Notes: a model not told the origin generated them from the letters alone. DNA of 64,000 bases from Straminergon stramineum (GCA_963920665.1 OY987265.1:42413001-42477000), one strand, 5' to 3'; positions 23,372 to 36,915 are shown, counted from the first letter of the stretch. Numbers and translations: made by a program.

Positions 23372-24142
23372 GGGTGGTTGCCGGTTACTCTTCTGTGCAA
23401 CTGATCTTCAATTAGTGCCACAGAAGAAGAAATGGAAGAAGAAGGTCTGCGTTGAAGTGATTCCAGTTATTTGCTGCTCCGACGAATCGCACTCCCCAGA
23501 GAATCCAAACTCAATCTGCTTATTAAAAATCCAAGACCCAGAGATCGGAACCTTTGTTCCTACATGACCTGATTGTTTTGATCAGGCAGCCGCCTCTTTT
23601 CATCGTTTCTATAGTTGTTTTCACAACGCCCACCTACCAGTTCCGTCTCTACATCGCAGAACTTGGCAGGACAGGATAAAGTCATATTATCTACAGTTGT
23701 TATTACTCGCACCTATTGTTTGACTGGCATGGAGTGCTCTTGAAGATTTGGTAGCAAGGACGAGCTGTGTGCACAAGTTCTGAATGGAAGCTCGTCTTTG
23801 TGTACTTCGGGAAACTCTTGCTCCAGAGTCCGACTAAATAATCATATCTTTTCATACTGGCTGTGTCTGTCGTTGTTCTTTTTTTGCGCATGGATGAATG
23901 TTGTTCATTCTTATGGTTCACATTCACCTCAGAAGCAAAAGAGCTTGAAGTTGTCAAAATACACGGCATGGTGAAAGTAACATGAAAGTAACATTTTTTT
24001 ACTTACTTACAAAGTCAAAATATGCTATGATGAGGATATATCCAATTCCATTCACCTCAATTATAGTCAAACAACTCCCTCCTAAACATTTGGATGAAAA
24101 TTTAGTACTTTTTATCTATTAGGCCTCCTTGGAATCTTTTTA

Positions 24143-25237
24143 TTAACCCTACAAGAACATGAGCCCCCATGATTGACCAAGGTCATCACCCAAATACTCC
24201 AATTATTGGACCCATAGGTTCATTCTTTGTTTCTTTGTTTCAACAATGAAGTCATCTATGAGACCTTTTAGGTTTACATTATCCTTACAAGATTACCCCC
24301 CTAAAGTCCCATTGTCCACTTGGAAAACAAAATGGATTTTGAGCAAGCTCCTACAGTTTCAATATTTGTTGAGATTTTTCGAATTTTTTTGTGGAGATAG
24401 AAAAACACATTTCCTTTCTAGGAGTATAGTTTTTAATTCAATGGGTATTATGTAGCAAAAGTTATGGCACAATAAGCCAAATTTTAGTGTGGCGGACAGA
24501 AATAAGACCTACAAAAACTTAAAATAAAAAATTATAATTTTTTCTCATTATGCCATATATTATATTTTCGTCTATACAAGAAGCTTTGATTCATTCCATT
24601 TGGATTTGTTATGTGCATGTTATGGACAATCTTGTTTTTTAAACAATCAAAGCAACTTCTTGAAAAAATATCTCTTAGGATTTATTTTTGAACTCAATCT
24701 TCACAATTTGAAGAAAAAAATTTCACAAAGTTAAAATCTCTTGCTAGAACAATCTCACCGTTGAGATTAGTGTGTTTCAATTCCACCTTAGAGCTATTAA
24801 AGGTTTAGTTTTCCCTTCAATCTTGAACCTAGGTCTACTCAACAATTTTTTAATGAGTGAAAAATTAAGTTCTTGTTGTTTGAACTTTTTCCCATGATTC
24901 TCATCTCAATTCTTCAACATAAAAAATTAGAAATTCCCAAACACTAGTGCAAAAAATTTAAGTGAAGAAGATTTAAAGCCAAATTGTAGTCAAGCAAGTT
25001 GCAAAAGAATTTATTTTCTTCACTATAAATGTAAATATCTTACAATCTACTTGGTTAAAGTTTCTGAAATTTCTTCCACACATTCTTACACTAGTCTAGT
25101 ACAAGATCCTATTAGTAGATATATAGTAAAAAAAAAAAGAAATATTTTTTGAATGAAATTGTTTTGCTCTTTACAATAGAAATGGTAGTTTTGAGTGGCT
25201 CTTGATGAAAAGAAGACCTTCAACCTTTAGGGGTTAA
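24143..25237. mobile_element. TTAA-flanked, piggyBac-like element (unit 2)
   Basis: It begins TTAACCCTACAAGAACATGA and ends tcaacctttaggggttaa, with intact TTAA on both sides. It is orthologous to 6917-8003 and of the same family as 57988-59871. No coding frame. Confidence 0.8.
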
Positions 25238-25376
25238 AGGATCAAAAATGTCTTATCTATCATTTATGGTTACCCTCCCCAAACCGGTCCTTTGACCACA
25301 CTCATACATTCATTTCAGTATTAGAAATGAAATCATGTTGTAGAATTTTCAGAATTTTTGTGCTTTTCTGTTCCAG

Positions 25377-25835
25377 TGCCACTACCACTACAGGACCCAT
25401 CCTCCAGCTTGGAGCTTTAGGTGGCGGGCCCCACCAACAATCAGCTCCTCATAACATTATTTAACAATGAGGTCGAGGGGGCCTATTGCATTCTTGAAAT
25501 TGGACCCCACAATAAACAAAATTGTCTTGTATGCCTCCTTGGTAAACCCTAGTCCTTAAATTAGTTGATAAGCCCCTTTAAGGTATCTAACAAAGCATTA
25601 TATCCTCCTAGCATGAGAAAGACCATTACCTGGTTGTACAATGTTATAGGTTGTTTTCAAGTTTCAATGATACAGGAAATGCAGTTGGCAATTGGCAATT
25701 GATTTTCTAAAATTTTTGTGCACCGCAAAAGAAAAAATTGAAAAAATTGGTCTACATAGAAATGGGTCCCGTGGGTTGCTACCAGAGTGATCCTTCTTGC
25801 TCCTATGAATCACATCCCCAAATAGTTTCTTGGTT
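25377..25835 (+). pseudogene. Decayed second copy of the terminal exon region, unit 2
   Basis: After ctgttccag the sequence gccactaccactacaggacc and ggcgggccccaccaacaatc match the terminal exon. Further on, ccgcaaaagaaaaaattg (25725) and gtgggttgctaccagagtg match the downstream part of copy C. In-frame stops (for example in ctttaggtgg) show that it is not functional. Confidence 0.6.
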
Positions 25836-28800
25836 GGGTAGGACAAGGGTGTAGTAACTTACCAACAATCTTACAACTACCTACTATGCCATTCAAAGAA
25901 TATTGCATAAAATAGAATACAATTGGTATTTTTTGTCTTGCATAATTAATATTCAATTCTTATGCAATCCCAATCAAGCATACCAAATTTGAGTTTCATA
26001 TAGGCAAAATCCATTTGGGGTGAATTTTAGCATTCATGGTTTTACATAATAATTTGATTGAAAAACATTGGTGATAATTTTTTTTAAATTGATTGCATGG
26101 ATACAAAGGAAACATCCATACACACATCTTTTATGTAAAAAAGCACTATCTCCTTGAAGTAACAAAAACTTAGGATCTATGAAGAGTTGAATGTAAGGTA
26201 TCACATGAACAAAACTTTGTAAAATCTCTCTCTATATATTTTTAGGGTTAAAATTCCTACAAAAATGGACCTTTGACTATATATATATATTCAATTTTCA
26301 CACATGAAATCACATCTTCTATAAATTATAGAATTTTCAGATGTTTTTGAGAAAATTTGTATTAAAGACAAAACATTCTTAACCCCTTAATTTTAGAGGA
26401 TGCCTTAAGCTTTGATGATTTTCAAAGATTACTTATAAAATAGTACTTGAAAGAAAAATTTGATTAAACTCTTGGATTGAAATTGTCTATCAATAACCAT
26501 GAGTTACATCTCTATGTATGAAATGTCCCCATACTCTCATCAATAATTTTATGTCATATGAATAAATTTAAAGTAATAGCCATTTTAAATTTTGATTATA
26601 CATTAAATTTGGGTACTTTTTCAATGATTCGTAATAAGAGGCTTGAAATGTGCAATTCTACTTGTAATAACTTTTCAAATTAATTTTCACTTTCAATGTA
26701 AAATTATATGATATAAATACTTTACTATCTAAAATGTCATAGAATACTTCTTTTCTAAAATGCATTGAATATTTATACAAAAGGATTTTCAAATTTCATA
26801 CTGTGAAATGTTGGACAATTAGCATGCTCTTCAAGAAAAAATTTAGTGGATGAAATAACAACTCCACATGGTTAAAATTATTTTTTCCTTCTATCATCCA
26901 TTTTTTGGATACTTTGACCTTGAAGGGTTAAAAAATATGAAATTTCCTCTTACAGTTCACTCCATGTTCATTTACCATACTATGAGCAAATTACAACCTT
27001 CAAAAGGCCACACTCAAAAGTCTTGGCAAAAGCCTTTGAATATGTTCATTTTCCATTCTACACTCCCAAATCTTAACACAACCATTAGAAGTCCAAATGA
27101 TCTCTATAATACTCCAATTATCTCACATCACAAAATGAGTCATTGTTCTGAATGAGTGGTGCATGACTTGTGCTATCATATGGTGTGCAAATAGTGAGCA
27201 CATACATAAACTATGGAAAAAAATTTAGCTTGTGGACACTAAAGTGCAAGACACCAAACAAAGAAGTACGGAAGCAACCCCAATTGTCAATCTCTTTTTT
27301 GAACATTTTTGTAAACTTGAATATTTCAAGAAACAAAATGCCGGTTCTGGAGTCTTCACCCAACAAACCCTAATGGTTCAACTGGCAGGTCTTTACTTCT
27401 CATATAATTAGTTATGTGTAATATGAATGCTTGTAATAAAATTAGATATACCCATTGATTCACATATTTTCTGTGTTTGTAGAGTGCGTGATGATCAAGA
27501 AAATTGTCCTAAAAAACATTCACTGGTTTTTTACCATCCCTTTAGGTTTCTATATATCATTATACATGCATAATAGAATACCTCTGAACAGCAACCAAGA
27601 ACATATCCCCCCCTTGTTCAAGTTAGAGTGTTCCCTTGACTTGCAAAATGCCCCTATTTTTCTATTTTTTGAGGGTGAATATATAGAAGACGGTCTTCTA
27701 TTCATACATGTCACTTTGGGCTAATTAAGATGGATGCCAGCCTTGTAGAATCAAACCAATTTTCCAAGTCATCAGACCCCTCATATGGCCTCCTTGTATG
27801 TTCAGACTTTGGACCCCTGCCGATGTTTGTGACTCACCTTGAAGAACTTACACCCACAATCATTCCTTGCAGGACATGCCCAAAGACAATGAATGTTGGA
27901 TTTGTGCAAGCACCTGCCATAGTGGTCTCTTCCCATCAGGCAGCTTTTGTTTTTGGCATTATAGTGAGAGATTAACACTAGGAAAAAAAAAGAAACTGGG
28001 TAACAAATGGCAAGAAATTTAATCGTGAAGTTTATCACTAGAAAAATTTGAATTTAAAAAGAAAAGAAAAATCTTAGATGAAATCATGAGATTGTGGATG
28101 AAAACAAAATTATGGACTTGTGATATGTGCTAATGTGATATTTTCTATCCATTATGTGGATGAATGTTGAAATTTGGAGCACCAACTAATATAATATTTT
28201 ATATGTCCACTTTATGTAGATGAATGTTGAAATTTTATATCGCCACTTTGGCACTTCATGAAAAATGAAAAAAAGCCCCACTTCCCATGTAACTCCAACT
28301 TGCTCAAGGCTCAAGAGGTCCACACTCACACCCCAAGTCCTATGTATGGCACGCACATTCCCTTTCAACTAGTTTTGTACTTGTCTAGGAAGCCAATAGT
28401 GCATGTATGAGAAACCCCTAAACAAGGCTTTTTAAAAACTTTTTGAGAAAGTATTGTAATGGTGGTCATTTAAAATTTGATGAAGCATTGTATTTCTACA
28501 TTCATCCATCTTTAGACCAAAAAAATACTTTTCAATTGTGTCATGTACTTTTAAATCCAAATGTGGCAACTTCATCCATATTTTAAATTGAAATGAAAAA
28601 TTTATGACAAAAAAAGATTATTGTCTTTCATTTGGCAAAAAATAGAGATTTTTTTTGAAATGGTGCAATTTGGCCCCATAATGCCAAAAAAGGGTTGACC
28701 GTGCCCATGTGTGTGAGTGTAGAATATGAATATTGTTCTAGTAAGCCCCTAAGGCTTGAGGGGGGCATTGAACAATTGAAATGTGTAGTCTCAAAAAAAC

Positions 28801-30525
28801 ACATTTTTCCAACATACGAAAATCAATGTAAGCTTATCCCATGATTTCATAGCTAACATAGTTCACTAATACATAGTCTATTGAATGTGAGGGATTTTGC
28901 ATTTGGAACTGGAGAGAGGACAAAATATATCTCATAAACCATTTGGGGCCTAACCCCTAAGAGAGCCGGCATGGATAAGAGCTTAGTTTGGGAGCTTTGC
29001 AAAATGGTAGATGAAGGACTTCCAAGTATGTTGAAAAAACAATTTTTGTTCAATCTTCAACCCAGTGGGACTAGCTTGGTGATTTGGTTCTTCAAGTTTT
29101 TTGTACATGGGTTCCAACCAATTCATCAAGTGACAAAAAAATAAAAGGAAAACTTGCAAAAATCGGAAGATACTATGGCTAGATTTAATCTAAATTGATA
29201 ATTGATTTTGCCACAAATGCCCTAGTCTTACATTCCTTCTCCTACAAGGAGTCTCCTAAAATTGTAACTCCCAAGTCTTTTTTTCCCCACTCTTTTCCAT
29301 TTCTATAGTGAATATGGCTTTCCAAGCAATGCATTTTGGCTACAAAGTCAAAGGACTATTCATTGTTTTCTTTTGCAATCTTGACCAATTTTTCAAGGGT
29401 CAAGCAAGAAGACCCATGCCCCTCTTCAAGGAGATTTTTGATTCTACCTTAGACTACATGCCAAGCAAGGGGATATCATTTAAAAGTTGAAGATCCAAGC
29501 ATACAATGGAAAGGATAGGAAATTATTGTGCCAAGGCTTAGCTTTAGAGCATTGTATTCATCATCATAAATATAGACTTGAGAGCATTTAGCGGATAACC
29601 TCACAGGAAACAAATGAAAATTCAAAATAGCTTCCAATTTCTTTATATCGATGACCTTTCTCTTCTTTGATTCCTTTCTCAATTAGCTATTGTCCATTTA
29701 ATCCTAAAATGATGGGCATATGACTACAAAGTTCACTTAAACTTCAAAAATTTTTACTATAGATTTTCCAATTTGGAGACTATTGAGATAACCACACCTA
29801 TTTGCAGCCTAAGATTGAGCAATTGAGCACTCAACAACTATTTTTTAATTTATTTTATCCTTTAATTTATTTTAAATCGCATTAACCATTGTTTTACCTT
29901 GCTTTATTTACTTATAATTTGACCAATGTTTGAAATTTAGACTTTTTACAAGTTTATTATCATTTTGACAATCATTCTTATATATTTTATATATGAATTA
30001 ATGTATATGTGGACCTTCATTTTATTTATTCTCTTCTTAATTTTCTTGACTTTTTTTTTGTCACCATTTTTATTATTAATGCTCTTGATGTGTTACAATG
30101 ACTTGAATATACATTTGTCTTCATTGTTTTCTATAGTGAGTTTGTATTTACAAAATATTTCATGAATGAATGAAAATGACGAACACATACAATGTAGAAT
30201 TTAATCATACATGATTGTAAATGATCTTACTTAGTGGCTTCCAATTGCTTATTTTAATTTCAAATACTTCTATGTAGAAATTAGGGAATTTCCAACAATA
30301 TTTGGACTTGCTATAGTTCAAATATTTTTTTAATAATATTATATACAATAGTTGAATAAACACTTCAAAAATCAAACTAAGATATTTTTTAATTTAATTA
30401 AAGGAAAACATGAAAATAAGATTTTTGCACAAGTGAAATGACAACAATTTTGTTTGTATTGGAATCTTAGTAATTAAGCCTAGTTACATTTTAGTCTCAA
30501 CTTGATGAAATTCTCTATATCTTGG
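25836..30525. other. AT-rich downstream DNA of unit 2
   Basis: It aligns patchily to 8561-15245. Two frames at 27455-27724 and 27730-27975 are open (the second reads TIIPCRTCPKTMNVGFVQAP), and part of the second is similar to a frame in unit 1. No start context, splice structure or family could be recognised. Otherwise nothing visible. Confidence 0.5.
26379..26931. mobile_element. TTAA element shared by all three units (intact unit 2 copy)
   Basis: TTAACCCCTTAATTTTAGAG at the left and gaccttgaagggttaa at the right; the first 10 bases of both ends pair. Orthologs are at 9159-9701 and 38300-38863. Non-coding. Confidence 0.75.
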
Positions 30526-30984
30526 TTGTTGCAAGGAACACTTGCTGATTTGGGCTCAAAACAACCTAGTACTATGAGTATTATGACTTTGGGAATAAAA
30601 ATTTTAAAAATGAAATAAAATATAGATAATTTGTAAAGAATTCAAAATAGTGTGGTGTTTGAAAATTGAGGCCTAGAAAAATTTATCTCTAAAATTTATG
30701 CCCCAAAAAATTGATGAAGAATACAAGTAAATAAATACTTTGGAATTCGATTTAAAAAAATTGTAAGAAATTTCAAAAAAATAAATAGAAAGCATCAATT
30801 TTTCCTAATTTGAAGATGCTTCTTTTCAACCATTGGCATCTTTGGGGTAAAAATTGTGTTCTCTAAATGTGCACAAAGGTAGTGCACTTTGAGCACATGT
30901 GGAAGGTCAACATTATACTAATTCTAGGAAATCTCTTCGTAGGCTTGTATAACTTTAGTGGAAGTCCTTTTATCTTCAAGATGA
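30526..30984. other. Junction DNA between units 2 and 3
   Basis: AT-rich at first, with no long frame, and without similarity to the junction of units 1 and 2. I see no gene here. Confidence 0.4.
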
Positions 30985-31136
30985 CTCACATTGCATCCTG
31001 CATGCTCGATACCACATGCATGTGAGTGTCCGATTCTGGAGTAAAACATTCATTGAATGCTTGTAGTTCATGGAACTGAACAACTCTCAAAACATTTACT
31101 CGAATCTAGCTTTCTCACCTTAAATACCAAGGCTTA

Positions 31137-31323
31137 AGGTAAGAGCACCCAATGCCGTCACACTCTACAGAGCATAATCATTACAGGCTGTAAATGTAAA
31201 TGGACAGTAGCTAAACAACTTATTTTTTTGACCTAAAATGATAAGATGTCTACAGTCCAGCTACATTTATGTTCTAGAATGAATTCCTGGCCTAGAAAGG
31301 GACGCCATTGGGTGCTCTTACCT
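31137..31323. mobile_element. 187-bp MITE with TA (or TTA) duplication, private to unit 3
   Basis: The inverted ends are AGGTAAGAGCACCCAATGCC and, from the other strand, AGGTAAGAGCACCCAATGGC (19 of 20 identical). TA flanks both sides. Unit 2 has the empty site (gggcttagtttcaagaggg near 16275). The near-perfect ends suggest a young insertion. The duplication could be read as TA (Tc1/mariner, Stowaway-like) or TTA (Harbinger-like). Confidence 0.85.
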
Positions 31324-31604
31324 TAGTTTCAAGAGGGCAGCCAAACCTATCTGAACTGGAGCTCAAAGACCCAGTCAAAACCTCAACTAGCGCTTGGAGG
31401 CACACCTGAGCCACGAAGGAAAAACAACTATTTTGGTAGAGAAGCCAAGTAAATTAGTAAAAATAACAGTGGAACATCTCCAAAAATAATGATTCTAAAC
31501 CATAATATACATTTATCCTTCCCAACATTGCAGAGTTGCTCCATCAACTCAAGGATCTTGTCCACTATTTGAACTGCACTAATTAGTCCCTATCTATAAA
31601 ACAT

Positions 31605-31907
31605 GTGGACACGATGAGGTCCAGTGTATGGAGGACCCAGTTGAGATCGAGAGGAGATTCAATCCCACAATCTAAGGTTAATAGAGCTCAGCCAAAAACT
31701 GGAGCATATATACAGTATTTGCCAATTGGGGTGTCCCAGACCAGGTGGGAGGCCAATTTCATGCTGCTCATTTCATATCAAAGCCCCAGCACTTCACGTG
31801 CAACAGAGTCACCCGAAATGTCTCTCAGGAGCTGGATGGATCGCAGTCACACTGATAAATCAACGCTCCACAAGTGTGGCAAGTGGACGATCGAGTATGA
31901 TATCTAG
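31605..31907 (+). other. Open frame conserved between units 2 and 3
   Basis: 100 codons starting VDTMRSSVWRTQLRSRGDS; the unit 2 version (16493-16789) differs by a two-codon insertion and scattered substitutions. No recognised domain. The surrounding DNA is conserved to the same degree, so I rate protein-coding function as unproven. Confidence 0.25.
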
Positions 31908-33059
31908 TGAAGCTGCTGTGCGTGGTGGGATTCATTGGAAGTGATGGGGCAGGCCGATCGGGGAGAGCTTTCAAATCGACAGGGGCCCTTGGTCCTGAGC
32001 CATTGAGATTGCTGGCTTTTGGATTCGTACTGCAACATGACTTTCCTGGCTCTTGCTACGTTGTTTCCATAACTGGGGACGGTAAATGCTACAACCCCAG
32101 TTTAATTTGACGCAAAGTTTAATTTGCTGAGAAAACAAATTCTAACAACCCTCAGTGAATCAAATAATCACTGTACTTCCAATGGAAGTTGCTTTACGCA
32201 TTGTCGCAGGTGATCAACTCGTGTCCGTGACCATGGTCGATTTTACTTCATCCTTTATTCGAGTTCGTTGTTCCACTCCATGCTTAATCTCTGCATGAAG
32301 GCAACCTACTTCAAGATTCACATGGGGAAATTTTCTATGAAAAAACAAAGTTGACATGACAAGTTATCCGCATGGATATAGGTAGGTATAATTAGGCAGC
32401 TACTGTTATCATCGTGCGTCTTATTCTTTTTGATTTTGATGCCGTCTCTGTTTCGATGTTAGGATCCCTCAATGCTCCCGGATTTAACCTCCACGATTTT
32501 CAAGACCCCACCAGCATTGGTTGCTTCATTTCGCAATTGTGAGATTCACAAACGCATCAAAGTGTAGAGTTGTCGAATTCCGCCAAATGGACGTTGACTG
32601 TCACCACAGGCCAATTGTTCACATGTTCAGAAGCCAAATTCGGACTTCAAGGAAGAGCTGCAATGACAGATAATTTAGCCCTTGTGATTTGCAGGGACTA
32701 GGATTTAGGATTGGAGTTGGAATGAACCTGTTCCTCTAACTTACCTCCATGCTCGACTTCACAACACAAACTACTGAAATTGACAGCAACGCTTTGCGGC
32801 TATAGTAAGCACCAACGTCATTCAGTGTCGCATCTAACATGACATTAGAAAAGACTGATCCCTAACCACTGCTTGACTATTGAAGCACCAAATCCAGTAC
32901 GTGAAGAACACAACTCAACGCTCATCATTCAACAGGTAATCAATTCCAAACATTGAGAAACCCATTGCACAAGCTGAGCATTCAAGAGCAAGCTTTCTAG
33001 GTGGCGCTCGGCGAGCCACTGCATTGATCATACCTGCCAAAAATTTCAGGCTAGTACCC

Positions 33060-33505
33060 TAACTATTCTACAGGGAAAGGAATAACTAGAATCCGCTCTC
33101 ATGAGCATTCTTCAAATCCTATTTTTCCCAAAACCTAAACAACGAACGAAAGCTCACAAGGTTGCCGCAGTAAGTAGTTCTCTCTGGCGCGACCCCAGTC
33201 TTCCTCCGACTTCTGTACACTGTAGCAGTTCCGACAAAATATGACGAAGGTCCGATAGGCCCAATCACCCAAGCAGGGTTTTGCATTGTATTCAGCGGAC
33301 CAAGGAATGCGAGAATTCGTTCTCAAGAACATTCTCCAAATCGAATTTTTCCAAACCCTAAGCGATGAATGCAAGCCCACAAGGTTACCACATAGTTCTG
33401 TCTGGCGCACCCCAGTCTTCCTCCGACTTCTGTACACTGTAGTAGTTCCGACAAAATATGACTCACGTCCGATAATTCCACGAACCAAAGCAGGATCTGG
33501 CATTG
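33060..33505 (+). repeat. Two-copy tandem duplication (period about 224 bp) in the copy C leader
   Basis: gagcattcttcaaatcctat at 33103 returns as gaacattctccaaatcgaat at 33328. Both copies include the telobox-like aaaaccta/aaacccta motif, gcgcacccc/gcgaccccagtcttcctcc and the cttctgtacactgtag segment. Units 1 and 2 have this part once. It is a different duplication from the one in the copy A leader. Confidence 0.85.
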
Positions 33506-34228
33506 AAAGCCATTGTCTGTATGAACTTCGGGACTGTAGCAAGTCCGATATGGATCAGTTCTGGCGGAAGCGGAGAAGCTCGCAGCAAGTGTGTGCTCTC
33601 CCCAATTTGTCGGCATAGGCAAGCATCACGTCTGTTCATGGTCGGACTTCGGAAATCGAAAGCAAATTTAGCTCTGTGTGCTTGTTGGTGAGTTGGTGAG
33701 ACGAACACTGCGCTTGATTTGCACGGAGGAGGCAATTAGGTGAGCACAAGAAGGTGTCGAAGTTTTCGGGGTTTCGAATTCTCCTCTCAAGAACGATATC
33801 GAGGCCTTAAGGTACAATCTGATCTGTTTGTTCCCAGCCGTATTATGCTTGTTAGTCGGTTTGCGATTGCGTCTTGCTGAAAACCATTTCAAATGAAGCC
33901 GACACGCGATTTGCAATTGACAAAAGGAGCCTCTTGTCGTCCAGTAGAACCCTGGCTAACAGTGTTTGTTTGCAATTGCATGTCTGAAGTGAGTTTTGGT
34001 AATCCCTTGTTTCCATGTTCAATTTTCTCAGACAGTCGACCTGTGAGGCTGTGTTACGAACAACCTGTCTGCGGAATCGCCTAGTAAACTAGGGATCTCA
34101 TGTCTATCGTTTTTGATTGATCTCCAATTGGACTTGGGTGTCTTTCTCATTTGTGTTTCTCTGTTTCAGGTTTTCTTCAGTGCAAGGGCCCAAGACGTAC
34201 TTCTGTCCAAGTAAAAACTTCAACAGAA

Positions 34229-36353
34229 ATGATGACTGCGGAAGATGACGTGATGGTTCTGGAGAGCCTTCTTCCATACCCGAAGGATCTGGATAGGAGC
34301 GTTGGGGCAGCGCGAGCATGGGAGATGCAGGAAGTTGGGTTAGAAAATGGTGTTTTCGAGATTTCTGTAGTTGACTCACCAGCCTCCGGTTACATGGAAG
34401 TTACAGAACGAGGTAAGGCACACGTGCAACATTTGCAGTATGGAATATGTATGCGATGAATACAGCCTGCTAGTGGCACTTGAAATTCATGTGCATCCAT
34501 TCCATGGTCGTGTGTCTTGCATTGCTAAGTCCGATCTTGTGGAGCTAACTTGTTGTACTCTTTTGTGCATTTTGTTTTCAGTGGTTGGGAAGGAGACCTC
34601 GCCCCCTGCTCTGACTCACAGCCCGGTAGGCGACGGCAGGAGCAAGCATGGAGACGGAGCTCACAGTGAAGCTGCTCCAGAAGAAGATTTTGCTCTTCCC
34701 ACGAAGCCCAGCGGAGGAGGTAGGGTTACTGAGCTTCCCTTGGAGTGTTCGTCGTTTTCGTCTCCAAACTCAGGGAACTTCACTGACAATGCAGTCGAAG
34801 GGACAGGCGTGGCCCAGAAGAAGCGTAAGGAACGTGGGAAGAAATGGGCTCATGAGGACACAGATGACCTGCTGAAAGCAGTTCCAAACACGAAGAAGGA
34901 GTATACTCGAATGGAGCAGGGCACTGCTAGTGACTCGTATTGGGATGCCGTAGCCAAGGTGGTGCCAGGCAGGACGGGGCATGAGTGTCGAGGGAGGATG
35001 GACACGCTCAAGAGGTCATTCAGCACAATGAAGAACTACTGTGATGGACATCGGAAGGAGTTCAAGCAGCTGAATGAGGAGGATTTTGGCAAAATGAAGG
35101 TGTCACCTCGGTTGACGGACGCATGGTACGTTCAGATTCGCGATCACTGCCCACCCAAAACCAAGACGAAATCGAAAACGGTCGGAGCTGGAAGCTCATC
35201 AAAGAGAACTGGTTTCGTACCAGACACATCAACTTCGGGTAAAGCAAATGGCTTGTCCTGTTCCTGTCTATCTCATGTGTTGGATGCAATGCTAATTAAC
35301 CATTCACCATACAGGTGAACTTTGAGCCTTTCTCTGCAACAATCTAAAAACTTGCGCCATATCTATTTTCGTTTGAGCTCGAACTCAAGTGCCAACAACT
35401 CCATGTCAATAGATTCGGTGATTTCACACGAAGCAGAAATCCTAGTTCACCTGTATGGTGAACGGAACCTGTACTGGGAAGTATGGTTTATGAGGCCTCT
35501 ACTTTACCTTCTGCTTCGACATTTTTTAGCTCTTGTTTCTTGGATGCTGTCGTCTGATGTGGTTGTGAATTTGACTAGCAGGTCTCGTGCCACCCATCCT
35601 TGGCGAGCCCGCGATGGTGGTATGTGCCTCAGACAAGTTTTTCCTGTTGAAGTTCCTGTTGATTTTCGTATTTTCCATGCTTGAGTGTGGTGTCATGACG
35701 TGAGTTATTAGGCCCGAATACAAGCTTGCCAGTCGTTCATGGAGCTCCGATAGAATTAGCTTCTATTTGCAGGTCATTGCTCTGAAGTTCGTGTTGTTGG
35801 GAATGAGGTCTTTTTGTTCGACTTTCGTGAGGGAGAGGGCTTCCAATGATGGTTTCGATCTTGAAGTTCTTGAGTTTCATTAAATCATCGTGTCATCATG
35901 ACTTCGAGTTTAAGCTGCTTAATATTTTGATTTTTGAAGTTCGGTATTATTGATGATCTTTCCTTTTCCTATTTTTTTTTGTCTGTACTGTTTTTTTTTA
36001 AATGTTTGATTCTTGAATTGGATTGTTTTCTGATTTTTGTTCTTCTCTTGTATTCGTTTTAATTTCTTCCACCCTCTTCTCTTCTCTTCGCACTTCTCAT
36101 TTCTTCTCTGCTTCTCATTCCTTCTCCTCACTTCCCTGTTCTTCTCTTCTCATCTCTTCTTCGTTCTCTTCTGTTGTTTCACTTTCATTCTCCAATGCTT
36201 TCTTTCTTTCTTCTTTTCTTTGTTTTGGGGGATGGGGAGGAGGGAGGGTGATTGTTTTTTGCAGTGGAGGCTAGAATATGGAGTCGGCATCCAGCAGAAA
36301 GAATTCGTGTCTTCTCGGCCAGCAGTGACTGTAATCTGAATCATACCCAGTAG
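34229..36353 (+). CDS. Trihelix/SANT-like DNA-binding protein, copy C
   Basis: Exons 34229-34412, 34582-35238, 35773-35826 and 36265-36353 in consistent phase. Residues 150-250 again give the trihelix/SANT-like domain (HEDTDDLLKAVPNTKKEYTR, then SYWDAVAKVVPGRTGHEC, GRMDTLKRSFSTMKNYC). The basic cluster is slightly altered (AQKKRKERGKKW). Exon 4 reads HCSEVRVVGNEVFLFDF. Exon 5 is frame-changed after RIRVFSA and stops at TAG after 28 codons, so the protein would have about 327 residues. Met 65 of copies A and B is Lys here, which argues against an internal start. The leader intron is 33740-34169. Role as for the other copies. Confidence 0.6.
35315..35325 (+). other. Alternative exon a of copy C, closed by a stop
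   Basis: The acceptor (accatacag) is kept, but the Trp codon of copies A and B is TGA here, so the exon would add only G-EL. The change is one base (tgg to tga). Confidence 0.5.
35582..35619 (+). other. Alternative 38-nt exon b, copy C
   Basis: Flanked by ctagcag and GTATGT; in phase with exon 2 it encodes LVPPILGEPAMV. Confidence 0.4.
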
Positions 36354-36915
36354 TGAGATTGACTTCGACAAGGCGGACATTGGAATCAAAAGCGACCGCG
36401 AGCTCCATTACATCAAGCTTTATCATGCTCAGTTACTTCCGAGCGAGGAGCTGGGGTTAGTATTGGTAGAGATACTATATAATCTTGTGTATAGAGCAGA
36501 ATGGCCGACCTGGACAGGCGTTTCTTCTTGGGCAATTTGAAAGATGGAGCACAGCGCTTCATGGGAATTCTTATTAGATTTAGTTTGCGGGTTTCGAGGA
36601 GATGCCTGCAGTGAAGGAGGGACGTGGAGGAAGCATCCAAGTGAAGAATACTGTATTTCGAGGAAGGCGAGGCGCCTCCAGCTGGACTTCCGGGGTTCTG
36701 GGATTCCGGGGTTCCTGACCAGAAGAATCGGGTTGTGATTTTTTTTTTTTTTTTTTAAGAAATTCGCGAAGGAGCATAAGAAATTGCCTCGGAGGTCCAG
36801 ATAAATCACCGCACTGCGTCAATGTGGCACGTGGCACTGCTGCAGCTAGTGTCCTACTTGTAGCCATAACACGTGGAGATAATTTGTGGGTTCCGCTCTC
36901 CCGCTGCCGCTGCAG

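Larger units (their letters stand above)
16125..30525 (+). repeat. Tandem unit 2 (copy B of the trihelix-like gene)
   Basis: The left edge is the first similarity to unit 3 (attgcatc..gattgctcgatac, compare 30985-31015). The right edge matches the end of unit 1. It has the complete upstream block (16.1-19.1 kb), the most open gene copy, and private insertions at 17538-18434 and 22784-23053. Confidence 0.9.
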
